From Cytophagales bacterium (lineage in GTDB: Bacteria > Bacteroidota > Bacteroidia > Cytophagales > Spirosomataceae): a DNA stretch of 64,000 nt. The notes beneath the pieces are model-generated. The model was given only the letters and a program-made list of their open reading frames with translations. It searched no databases and was not told the origin of the DNA. The translations under genes and the position numbers were made by a program. Of the stretch, positions 1 to 8,700 are shown piece after piece (positions within the stretch are counted from its first letter, which is position 1; every line of letters starts with the position of its first letter). The stretch covers positions 62,001 through 126,000 of the forward strand of contig JAAFKE010000003.1 in NCBI GenBank assembly GCA_013298215.1. The letters run 5' to 3'.

Positions 1-905
1 TCGCCGAGCATGCTTTCGTAGGCTCCCAGTCGGGCTTTCGATTTGGCTTGGCGTGCTTTGGGGGCCATTCTCACCCATTCCAACTCGCGCTGCAAGGTTT
101 TTTGGCGTTTCGACTCCTGCTTTTCTTCCTTGGCCAAGCGTGCCTGTTTTTGTTCCAACCACGACGAATAATTGCCCTTCCATGGAATCCCCTCGCCGCG
201 GTCTAACTCCAAAATCCAGCCCGCCACGTTGTCCAAAAAATAGCGGTCGTGCGTTACCGCAATCACCGTGCCCTTGTATTGCCGCAGGTGCTCCTCCAAC
301 CACAGCACCGACTCGGCATCTAAGTGGTTGGTTGGTTCGTCGAGCAGCAACACGTCGGGCTGCTGGAGCAGCAAACGGCAAAGGGCCACGCGGCGTTTTT
401 CGCCGCCCGACAGGTTCACGACCGATGCCTCCGAGGGTGGGCAGCGGAGCGCGTCCATGGCTTTTTCGAGGCGGCTGTCCAGGTCCCAGGCATCGAGCTG
501 GTCGAGGCGTTCTTGAACGTTGCCTTGGCGTTCTAAAAGTTTATCAAAATCGGCATCGGGCTCGCCAAATGCTTCGTTAATTTGTTCAAATTCTGCCAAT
601 AGATCAACGGTTTCTTTTGCGCCCTCCTCCACAATTTGGCGCACCGTTTTGGTGGCATCGAGCTGGGGTTCTTGCTCAAGCATACCCACCGAATAACCTG
701 GCGAAAAAACCACGTCGCCCTGAAAGTTCTTGTCGATACCCGCAATGATGCGCAGCAAGGTTGATTTTCCCGACCCGTTGAGACCCAACACGCCTATCTT
801 TGCCCCGTAAAAAAAAGAAAGGTAAATATTTTTAATAATCTGGCGGTTTGGCGGGATGATTTTACTCACCTTGGCCATTGAAAAAATAATGGTTTCGCTG
901 CTCAT
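1..905 (-). CDS. ettA: Energy-dependent translational throttle protein EttA (ABC-F ATPase), 3' end outside window
   Basis: ABC-F family ATPase that binds the ribosomal E site and couples translation initiation to ATP/ADP levels; it acts in the cytoplasm and has no membrane part. The 301 visible codons start at the ATG at 903-905. They cover the first ABC domain, with Walker A GLNGSGKST, signature LSGGEKRRVALCRL and Walker B/D-loop VLLLDEPTNHLDAES. The linker motifs GWILELDRGEGIPW and GNYSSWLEQK are typical of EttA rather than Uup or other ABC-F members. The second ABC domain lies beyond the left edge. The gene is divergent from the DUF349 gene. The product assignment is firm, but completeness cannot be judged. 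Confidence 0.93.
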   Translation of the reverse strand, partial: MSSETIIFSMAKVSKIIPPNRQIIKNIYLSFFYGAKIGVLGLNGSGKSTLLRIIAGIDKNFQGDVVFSPGYSVGMLEQEPQLDATKTVRQIVEEGAKETVDLLAEFEQINEAFGEPDADFDKLLERQGNVQERLDQLDAWDLDSRLEKAMDALRCPPSEASVVNLSGGEKRRVALCRLLLQQPDVLLLDEPTNHLDAESVLWLEEHLRQYKGTVIAVTHDRYFLDNVAGWILELDRGEGIPWKGNYSSWLEQKQARLAKEEKQESKRQKTLQRELEWVRMAPKARQAKSKARLGAYESMLG

Positions 906-944
906 GTTTTAGTTACTTTTGTGCAACAAATATCGGTAAATTCG

Positions 945-976
945 TTTAAACTTAGCGGCTTTTAATGGTATCTTTG
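945..976 (+). promoter_or_regulatory. Putative Bacteroidota-type promoter of the DUF349 gene
   Basis: TATCTTTG at 969-976 matches the Bacteroidota -7 consensus TAnnTTTG. TTTA at 945-948, 20 bases upstream, is one mismatch from the -33 TTTG. This would give a leader of about 125 nt containing a small hairpin and a 16-codon open frame. Confidence 0.5.
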
Positions 977-1108
977 TCCCGACGTTATCCAGAACGCTTA
1001 ATTTTAGTTCTGTCTGGCACACTTTGTGCAGATGCAGAATAATATTGAAATCGACGTTTGGCAAATAGCGCGCCCCCTCTAACCTGGTTTAGTAGATAAA
1101 AATTAAAC

Positions 1109-2392
1109 ATGGAAAATGTAACTTTAATGGACGAATACGGCTACGTCAAAGATGAGCTGGTATTTTTAAAAGGTTATTCTCAATATCCCGACCGCCGAAT
1201 TGGCGAGGTCAAGCGCACCGAACAGGAGGCGATTGATTATTTCAAAAACCGATTTTCGATTGCCGTAACCAAAGTTGAGCAACTGGCCGAAGAAATAGAA
1301 AGCGCCCAAAACAAAGGCTCGTACCTCACAAAATTGGTGCAACTCCGCAAAAAATTGCTGGGTTTCGACGGCCTGGGCAACTTCATACCGCTGCTGGCAA
1401 AATTAGACGATTTAGAAAACTACCTCAGCGGGCTAATTGACGTAAATCAAAAGAAAAATTTAGAGATTAAGACTGCCCTCATCGAAGATATGAAGGCACT
1501 TGCCACCGACGAAAACCCCGACTGGCAAGGCGCAACGGACCTGCTCCAAGAACTGAAATTGAAGTGGATCAGAACGGGCCCCGTCGAAAAAACCGACGAA
1601 CCCGACATTGAGGCCAACTTCCAGGCACTGATGGATGATTTCTTCCAACGTCGCCGCGAACATTTCTCAGAACAGAACCGAATTATAGGAGAACGTATTG
1701 CCCAGTACGACGATATCATCGAAAAAACATTCGCACTTTTGAGGATGTATAACGTGGGCGAAGCCCGCCTGATTTCGAAGACAATGGTGGACGAATGGCG
1801 CACAATTGGGGAGATTCCGCCGAAAAAAATGGCGAAAATGCTCAAAAAATACCGGGTTGCCCAGAAGAAACTCGGCGACAAGTTCAACCGCGTGAAAGGT
1901 ATCGTGGTGGAGGTACGCGAAGACCCCAAGGTGGTTCAGCAACGCCTAATGATGGTGGAAGCCGAGAAATTGAGCCGCGAGCAGGACATTATTATGGCCG
2001 CCGACCGCGCCAAGGTGTTGCTCAACCAGTGGAAAGAAATTAAACTACCCCCCCGCACTGGCGACAAAATGGTGGCCGAGCGCTTTAGGGCGGCCTGCGA
2101 CAAGATTTTTGAACTCAGTTACCTCGCTCGCGTGTTGAGCCGAAAATATCCTGCCCTCGAAATCCGCACCGAAGAAGACCAGTTGGTCATTAAAATTCGG
2201 GAGATGGAGTACCTCATTAAACGCGAAAAAGGCGACCTCGAGATTGCCATCAACGATGCCCAAAGCATGAACGCCGACGAGGAAACCCAACGCCAAGTGT
2301 TGGGCCGAATCAACATCCAGAAGCGAAAAGTTGCCATGAAAGAGGTGATCTTGAAAGAGTTTCAGACGCGCCTGTCGAAGGTCAGGGAGTAA
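1109..2392 (+). CDS. DUF349 domain-containing protein
   Basis: Highly charged, helix-rich cytoplasmic protein of 427 residues with no signal peptide or membrane segment. It carries repeats of the DUF349 type, a Trp-containing helix followed by a basic/aromatic helix. Examples are LLQELKLKWIRTGPV (about residue 145), WRTIGEIPPKKMAKML (about 230) and LLNQWKEIKLPP (about 305). The N-terminal DEYGYVKDELVFLKGY block is one I associate with Bacteroidota members of this family. The biochemical role is unknown; distant DUF349 proteins have been linked to RNA or ribosome functions, but nothing here shows that. It converges with comB and shares a hairpin terminator with it. Confidence 0.8.
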   Translation: MENVTLMDEYGYVKDELVFLKGYSQYPDRRIGEVKRTEQEAIDYFKNRFSIAVTKVEQLAEEIESAQNKGSYLTKLVQLRKKLLGFDGLGNFIPLLAKLDDLENYLSGLIDVNQKKNLEIKTALIEDMKALATDENPDWQGATDLLQELKLKWIRTGPVEKTDEPDIEANFQALMDDFFQRRREHFSEQNRIIGERIAQYDDIIEKTFALLRMYNVGEARLISKTMVDEWRTIGEIPPKKMAKMLKKYRVAQKKLGDKFNRVKGIVVEVREDPKVVQQRLMMVEAEKLSREQDIIMAADRAKVLLNQWKEIKLPPRTGDKMVAERFRAACDKIFELSYLARVLSRKYPALEIRTEEDQLVIKIREMEYLIKREKGDLEIAINDAQSMNADEETQRQVLGRINIQKRKVAMKEVILKEFQTRLSKVRE

Positions 2393-2422
2393 AACTGCGC
2401 GGCAAGCCGTTCATATTATTTG

Positions 2423-2463
2423 GCCAAAGTGGTTGCAATAGTTTCTATTGCAACCACTTTGGC
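2423..2463. terminator. Perfect 19-bp hairpin between convergent DUF349 gene and comB
   Basis: The arms at 2423-2441 and 2445-2463 are perfectly complementary (GCCAAAGTGGTTGCAATAG and its reverse complement) around a TTT loop. The hairpin lies 30 bases after the DUF349 stop and directly after the comB stop, so it can serve both strands. T-tracts on either side are weak. Confidence 0.75.
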
Positions 2464-2464
2464 T

Positions 2465-3172
2465 TTACATGGCCACCAGTGTATTGCCCCGCAAAACTGG
2501 GACAACATCGTACAGATCGTGTTGGAGGCAAAACGATATGTCTTTTTGAATGCCAAGCCGTTGCAACCGCCGCACGTGCGACGACGACGCAACGTAGCCC
2601 ATCAGATCGGCCTTGGCCTGGCCATACATCCGCTGGGCAATGAGTGCGCTGTCTTCGCCCACCAAATAATCGTTTTGGAGGGCCTCCACGAGCGCACCCG
2701 CAAAGAGGCTGTCCTCCAAGTTTACGCGGCCTTTCCAACCTGCGCAAAGCACCAGCACGTCGTATTGTTGCGATTTGAGGTAGTTTGCCACCGCACCCAG
2801 GTTCAAGAAAGCACCCACGAGCACTTTTACGGCCTCGGCTTTGGCCTTGGTAATAGACAAGGTGCCGTTTGTGGTGGTCATGGCTATATCGGCTCCGATG
2901 AGGCGGTCGTCCATGTAGCTAAACGGCGAATTATCTAAGTCGAACCCCTCTACTTTTTGGGCGTTGCGTTCGGCGGCGGCCACAAAACCTTTTTTTTGGA
3001 GGTCATAACATTCTTCGACCGTGGCCACGGGAATAATGCTGCGCACACCGTGGGCAAAAGCGGTGGTCATGCAGGAAGTGGCCCTAAAAATATCGGTCAC
3101 TACCACAATCGAGTTTTCTATTTTGTGCAGGTGCAGCAGGTCAGGGGTTAGGCAAACGTCAATGCTTTTCAT
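2465..3172 (-). CDS. comB: 2-phosphosulfolactate phosphatase family protein
   Basis: Member of the ComB family, Mg-dependent acid phosphatases that release sulfolactate from 2-phosphosulfolactate. ComB is a step of coenzyme M synthesis in methanogens and occurs widely in bacteria where the role is less clear. Family landmarks are VVVTDIFRATSCMTTAFAHG near residues 23-42, AAERNAQKVEGFDLDNSP near 76-93, TTTNGT at about 120 and VLCAGWKGRVNLEDSLFAGA at about 160. The 235-residue length is normal. It starts 8 bases after the gcvT stop and is probably cotranscribed with gcvT. In this organism a sulfonate or sulfonolipid link is conceivable, but that is inference only. Confidence 0.85.
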   Translation of the reverse strand: MKSIDVCLTPDLLHLHKIENSIVVVTDIFRATSCMTTAFAHGVRSIIPVATVEECYDLQKKGFVAAAERNAQKVEGFDLDNSPFSYMDDRLIGADIAMTTTNGTLSITKAKAEAVKVLVGAFLNLGAVANYLKSQQYDVLVLCAGWKGRVNLEDSLFAGALVEALQNDYLVGEDSALIAQRMYGQAKADLMGYVASSSHVRRLQRLGIQKDISFCLQHDLYDVVPVLRGNTLVAM

Positions 3173-3180
3173 TCAATTTT

Positions 3181-4281
3181 TTATACGGTAGGTTTTACAA
3201 ATGGTAACTTAACAACAACAGCTTTGAGGAGCCGATCGCGCACTTTCACAAAAATTTCGGTACCCGCCTTGCTGTACAACGTTGGTACGTACCCCAAACC
3301 AATGCCCTTACCGAGCACTGGCGACTGCGTACCCGAGGTGACGCTGCCGATCAGCGCGCCATCGGCGGCGCACAAATCGTAGTGGCCGCGCGGTATTCCG
3401 CGGTCAATCATCTCGAAAGCCACCAACTTACGCGCTGGCCCCGCCGCTTTTTGTATTTTCAGCGCCTCCGAATTAACGAACTCTTTGCTGAACTTCGTGA
3501 CCCAACCCAGGCCAGCTTCGAGCGGCGAGGTGGTGTCGTCGATGTCGTTTCCGTAGAGGCAGTAGCCCATTTCGAGGCGCAGGGTGTCGCGCGCGCCGAG
3601 GCCAATTGGTTTGATGCCAAAATCGGCACCAGCCTCAAAAATGACGTTCCACATTTGTTCGGCGTGGTGGCTGCCAACATAAATCTCAAAGCCACCCGCG
3701 CCCGTGTAGCCAGTGGCAGAAATAATCACGTCGTCGATCCCAGCCATCGTTCCACGGCAAAATGTGTAGTAATCCATGGCCGACAGGTCGATGTCAGTCA
3801 GTTTTTGGAGCGTTTGGGTGGCTTGGGGGCCTTGCACGGCCAGCAGACACAGCTCGGCCGAGATGTTTTCCATTTCTACGCCGTCGGTATTGTGGGCGCA
3901 AATCCAGTTCCAATCTTTTTCAATGTTAGACGCATTTACAACCAAGTAGTATTCCTCCTGGTTGAGACGGTAGACCAGCAGATCGTCCACCACGCCTCCG
4001 TCGGCGTTGGGCAAATAGCTGTACTGGATTTTTCCGTCGAACAAAACCGACGCGTCGTTGGCCGACACCCGCTGAATGAGTTCGAGTGCCTTTGGCCCGC
4101 GCAGCACAAACTCGCCCATATGCGACACGTCGAACACGCCCACGCCCTGGCGGACGGTGTTATGTTCTTCAATATCAGATGAATAGCGAACGGGCATTAA
4201 AAATCCAGCGAAGGGCACCATCTTGGCCCCCAAGCGTTGGTGAACAGCCTCAAGGGGCACTGATTGTAGTTCTTCGGTCAT
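3181..4281 (-). CDS. gcvT: Glycine cleavage system aminomethyltransferase (T protein)
   Basis: Transfers the aminomethyl carbon from the lipoylated H protein to tetrahydrofolate, giving 5,10-methylene-THF and ammonia. The 366 residues align along the whole GcvT family: [14 protein letters not shown] (20-33), FDVSHMGEF (about 50), [15 protein letters not shown] (about 95-110, including the folate-binding Asp region), [12 protein letters not shown] (about 190) and [20 protein letters not shown] (about 230). The C-terminal barrel domain ends in KLPFVKP. First gene of a likely two-gene unit with comB. No gcvH or gcvP lies in this window, so the glycine cleavage genes are dispersed. Confidence 0.96.
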   Translation of the reverse strand: MTEELQSVPLEAVHQRLGAKMVPFAGFLMPVRYSSDIEEHNTVRQGVGVFDVSHMGEFVLRGPKALELIQRVSANDASVLFDGKIQYSYLPNADGGVVDDLLVYRLNQEEYYLVVNASNIEKDWNWICAHNTDGVEMENISAELCLLAVQGPQATQTLQKLTDIDLSAMDYYTFCRGTMAGIDDVIISATGYTGAGGFEIYVGSHHAEQMWNVIFEAGADFGIKPIGLGARDTLRLEMGYCLYGNDIDDTTSPLEAGLGWVTKFSKEFVNSEALKIQKAAGPARKLVAFEMIDRGIPRGHYDLCAADGALIGSVTSGTQSPVLGKGIGLGYVPTLYSKAGTEIFVKVRDRLLKAVVVKLPFVKPTV

Positions 4282-4388
4282 TAGGTTATTGGGTTGTTGG
4301 GAATATTTGCCGCTGTGAAACGGAAAGGCATTGGCGAAAAATGGGATTTAAAATATGTGTGTCGAGCCTCTGCCCAAACACTACCGAG

Positions 4389-4676
4389 TTACTCTATAAA
4401 TCCGTTTTCCAGCAAAATATCGAGGTATTGTTGTTTTGACATCGGACAATTGGCTAAGTCAAGAAATTCGTCCTTGCTCAATTTGCATTGAAAGCTCATT
4501 TGTTTAATCAGGTAGCTTCCTAAGTCATCCTCACCGTGGCTAATTTTTGTGTGTAAAACAAGTTTTCCATTGTGGAACAATTCGAGCCACTTATGGTCGG
4601 CACTTTTGTGTTGGGCATCGCTAAACCCCTTTTCTATGAGATTTTTGTACGTTTTCTTGGCATTAATAACCGCCAT
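4389..4676 (-). CDS. Small protein, HicA-like fold, possible toxin of a two-gene module
   Basis: A 95-residue protein with an N-terminal helix, then LIEKGF, then strands around WLELFHNGKLVLHTKISHG. This resembles the alpha-beta-beta-beta layout of HicA mRNA interferases, where a conserved His sits in the sheet. The C-terminal half (MSFQCKLSKDEFLDLANCPM) is a pattern I associate with a HicA-related group usually annotated as hypothetical. It overlaps the end of the upstream 313-residue gene by 14 bases and is AT-richer than the backbone. That layout fits a toxin-antitoxin or similar mobile module. The function is inferred from fold-like pattern and context only. Confidence 0.45.
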   Translation of the reverse strand: MAVINAKKTYKNLIEKGFSDAQHKSADHKWLELFHNGKLVLHTKISHGEDDLGSYLIKQMSFQCKLSKDEFLDLANCPMSKQQYLDILLENGFIE

Positions 4677-5604
4677 TTGATTTACTTTTTACGATAATGT
4701 TAAGGATTGTTTTTATTGCCGATAGCCGTTTTGTTAGTTTGGTGTCGTCAAGTGAGTTGTAGCGGGTATAAATATAATCAAACTCTTGTGAGAAATTAAT
4801 CTCGGCCTCATCGATAGTTAGCCCACACCCAACAATGTCCAACAGTTCGCAAGTTATCATATGGTAGTCGTCTTCTTTTTCTAATGAGCACCTCAAAGGA
4901 CAGTTAAGTTCATAAATAACGTCTTCGTGCACAACCACGCTCGGCGCATACGATAGCGAAGCCTTTTTGCCCGAATACTCCTCTAATATTTTGGTGTTTT
5001 TTGCACCATTCTTCGTTGTTGTCTTAACTTTTCTTATGCTGATGTCTTCGTATATTTCAGGATCTTTGTTCTCGATAATACTCACACTTAGGGCATCTTT
5101 TGCCTCTCTACTAAATTTTCCAACTTTGTACAAAGGCAATATTGCACTGTGACCATTTTTCGTTTCTACCTCAACTATATTCACTGGTGCCGTGCCAAAA
5201 CTTTTTGTAAATCCATACAGACCGTCTACGATTTCGTTCCTCACATATCCCTCCGGATAATGTGTTTTTATTTTACCGAGATCTCCCTTTTCTAATAAAC
5301 CCATTAAAATCTCAAATTTATTAGAAACTGTTACCCGTTGTTTTTGCACTCCCGTTCCGAGCGTTGGCTGTATTCTGTTTGTGAAAGAGAACGATGGCAC
5401 GGCACTTCCAGCAGTAAAACCAACGAGTTCGACTTTAAAATTATTTAGGTCAATGGTGTCTTCGTCGGATACGCTTACTCGGGCAATGGTTTGTAGTAAA
5501 CTTTGTAGATTTTTTGCTATCTCAATAAGATAATCAACTGGCAATGAATTGAACTTGCCAATTTCTCCACCAATTTGAATACTTATCTTATCCTTGATTT
5601 TCAT
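4663..5604 (-). CDS. Hypothetical protein with HicB-like C-terminal segment
   Basis: I do not recognise the first roughly 220 of 313 residues: a soluble alpha/beta protein starting MKIKDKISIQIGGEIG, with no signal peptide. The C-terminal part, from about ELNCPLRCSLEKEDDYHM through CELLDIVGCGLTIDEAEINF to DDTKLTKRL, resembles the small HicB-type antitoxin fold (partial RNase H-like), with the usual G-x-G-x-T-x-x-E-A turn. I prefer the ATG at 5602-5604 over an upstream start at 5640, because a -7 promoter element (5642-5649) would put the transcript start close to or inside the longer frame. It is translationally coupled to the HicA-like gene by a 14-base overlap. AT-rich and probably acquired. 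Confidence 0.5.
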   Translation of the reverse strand: MKIKDKISIQIGGEIGKFNSLPVDYLIEIAKNLQSLLQTIARVSVSDEDTIDLNNFKVELVGFTAGSAVPSFSFTNRIQPTLGTGVQKQRVTVSNKFEILMGLLEKGDLGKIKTHYPEGYVRNEIVDGLYGFTKSFGTAPVNIVEVETKNGHSAILPLYKVGKFSREAKDALSVSIIENKDPEIYEDISIRKVKTTTKNGAKNTKILEEYSGKKASLSYAPSVVVHEDVIYELNCPLRCSLEKEDDYHMITCELLDIVGCGLTIDEAEINFSQEFDYIYTRYNSLDDTKLTKRLSAIKTILNIIVKSKSNGGY

Positions 5605-5641
5605 ATTGTAGTAGCAACGAGCCGTAGTTAGGTTTGGCACA

Positions 5642-5649
5642 CAAAATTA
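5642..5649 (-). promoter_or_regulatory. Putative -7 element of the HicB/HicA-like pair
   Basis: On the minus strand this reads TAATTTTG, an exact TAnnTTTG match, about 38 bases before the preferred ATG at 5604. No good -33 element is evident. Confidence 0.4.
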
Positions 5650-5738
5650 CAAATACTGTACCAATTAAACGCTTTTTGTACATATCATTTTGCGATTCGG
5701 TCTGCTCAACCATCTTATACTAAGTGTAGGCGTTGGCC

Positions 5739-8700
5739 CTAAAAACCTTCTTTCTCCTCTTCCTTTTTCTTGGCGGGCTTTTTACCCGGCATCGTGGTTT
5801 CTTTCGTGGTTTCTTTGCCCGCCACTTTGGGGTCGGCGGGCGCGTTGGTCATTATTGCTTTGCCGTATTTGTCATACAGCGGCTTGCCATCTTTGCCCAG
5901 GACAGGCACCAATTTAGGCGTGTCGGCCAGGGTCTCCTCAGAGGCAGGGCTGGGAGCGGTTTTTTTGGCGTTTTTGCCAACTGGTGCGGGCGGAGTTTTG
6001 GCAATAACTTTGGGCTGCGGGCGGGCTTTGGTTTTGTAAACGTTCATGCACCGCTCCAAAAATGAGTTGCGTTCGTCGAAACCCAACGGCACCATTTTGA
6101 AGTCTTTTTCTTTCGATTTGTCTCCTTTACCCTTTGCCATTAGCATGTCATTAAAGGTATAGTCCGACGACACCACACCCAGTTGGCCGTCTTGCCAATC
6201 GAAAAAATACCACAACTCGGGCGAAACCTCCACGTAGATGCTCACCTCGTCGTCTTTGCTGCGCTTTCTGATCTCGACGTAGCCGTTCATTTCGGCGTTA
6301 ATGTCGTTGTTGCCCAAATTAGAAACACCCAACGTACCACCAACGCTATAAAACGAATTTTGGCTGGCCGACCACCGCAGATCGACGTTCGAGAGCACCA
6401 CCGATGCGTTGAACTTCGACGACGCGTCGGTGAGTGGTCGGTAGTCGGCAGCTCGGCGATTGAGGTACGTTTCGGCTTGTTTTGGGCCAATGAGTGCCGT
6501 CAGTTTGGCCAACAGGCGGTCGAGATTCGGTTCGGCAGGATCGTCGTTTTTGTTTTCTAAGTTCTCCTCCACAATCTTTTTTGCAATCTCGCCCATGGCT
6601 TGTGGGGCGGCCAAAAAATTAAAACTCAGCAGTGTATTAAACTTATACGCATTGCTATCTACGTTGATCGATGCCAAGCCCGCCGCCATAAACATCTCGT
6701 CTTTGCTATAAGTTTTTCCGCTCCGCATAAAGTTCAATACGCCCTGGTAACTAATAACCCCCTTGGCATCGTTGAAAGTATAAGCATTTTGCTCGTCGAT
6801 CAGCTCGCTGTCGGCCTTCGGTTTAGGCACAATTTTGAAGGACTTTGTGGCCTCGTTGAACGACATTGAACCCGTGGCCAAAAAAATATTTTGATCGTTT
6901 TTTGATTCCTTCGTTGATAAAAAAGTGCTGTACAGGCCGTCGGCACCCGACCTGTAATGTAGGCCCACAAACAACGGGTCTTCGGTTTCGTTTTTGAGGG
7001 TCTGGTCAATTTTGATGGCCACGTTTTTGGTAGGTATTTCTTTGAAACCAATCCAAGAACTCAGCAAATCGACCCTTTTTTTAATGATCGGTTTCACGTA
7101 GCCACTAAACTGCAAATTGGGCTCGGGGGCAAGCATAACCATGCTCCCTTTGTACTGAATGCGCGGCGAAATAATGAAATTATCAGCCTCGGTGATTTCG
7201 GCGCGTGCCGCCGTGAAAAAAGTTTTGGTTGCCGTTTTATTTTTGGCGTTGGCCACCACCACATTAGGGCGCAGCTCAAAATTGCCCATTTTTACGGAAA
7301 CAGAGTCGTTTTTGATGGTAATATATTGGTAGGTGGCATCGCCAGAGAACTTGTTTCGGGACGAGATTGTGATATTTCCATTTTTTAGTCGGTGGTATTC
7401 GTTGAGTGTATCGAGCAACAAACGGGCATTTTTGAAAGGCTGCATGTCTCCGTTTCGACGGATGGTTACCAAGCCTTTTTCGGGCAGTACCTTGGCATCC
7501 GCCGATTTTATATACGGCACCCCGCTGATACTTAACGTCATTTTCTCGATCTCGTACAAGGCCGCCGACCCGTTAAAAATAAGTCCTTCTTGCTCGGGTG
7601 CGGTGGCCGAAAAAGTAGAGGTCAAAACATCGCCTTTCATGGCAATCGTCTTGGCGTTTATGTTCCACTGCGCCCGGTTAATGGACGTGCGGTAGGCGGC
7701 AAACGGAAACTCTACGCTCGAGCTCGTCTCCAGCGCGTTGTTGTTGGATACTATGCCCACGGCTCCCTTCACGATATTAAAGTCAATGTCAACGTTTTGC
7801 CCCAACAGCACGGGTCTGAAAGAGTTTTGCTGCTGCGTCGAAACGATTTTGAACTGGGCCTCGCCCGCCGAAAAACCCTCTTTGTTGAATTTTATGTCCT
7901 GCGACAACAACTCCGAATCGTCGCGTTTGAGCTGTCCGCGCCCGTACAGACCCGTCGAACGCAGCACCACGCGCCCGTCTAACTTGGTGCTGGCGTTGTA
8001 AAAACTAAACGTGTTTCCCTTCGTCGAAAAACTCATGCTATCGGCGCGTGGTACCCACCGCATGGTGTAGTTTCGCATGTCTACTTTCGGGAAGTACGCC
8101 TTTCCAATCACCATTTCTTTGATCTCGGCCTCGGTGCCAAAAGCCGTCAGCGAGTCGGTCAAAAAGAGCATATCTTGCGTTGGCACGCGCGCACTCAGGT
8201 GCATTATCTCTCCCTTTGAACGAAGCCCTCTTTTGTCCATCACCAAATTGGCACCAAATTTTACGTTGGTATTTTTGTTGTATACCTTGAAACCCGCCGC
8301 TGGTACGCGGTACTCAAAGCCCAGCGAATTGTCGGGCATGGAGCGGAGTTCGGCCTTGAAATCGGGAAAAATTCCGTCTGAGTGAAACGTCCCGAGAAAT
8401 ACAATGTCGGCCATTCCCAGACTATCGTAGTCAATAGAGGGTATTTTAAAATAGGTTTTTCTGCTGTACGCCACATTACCACGGTCGGCCTGGTCGAAAA
8501 AAACGGTCATTCCTTCGGGAATACTGAGGCGTGGAAAAACCGAATTTTTGATTTTTCCAGATTTGTTGGCGGGGTCATTTAGGTAAATCCTTCCCGATTT
8601 TTCGTATTTCACGTCCTCGCCAATCTCCGTTGAGCCACCCTTGCTGTAAACCGATTGCGGCACAAAGGTAATGGACTCTATTTTGGTCAAATCGACAAAA

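Noticed and set aside
3382-4182. 266-codon open frame on the plus strand
   Set aside because: Antisense shadow of gcvT, which is conserved throughout.
5627-5633. GTTAGGT resembling an integron attC core site upstream of the HicB-like gene
   Set aside because: Only one core-type heptamer was found, with no paired site or folded attC structure at the other end and no integrase in the window.
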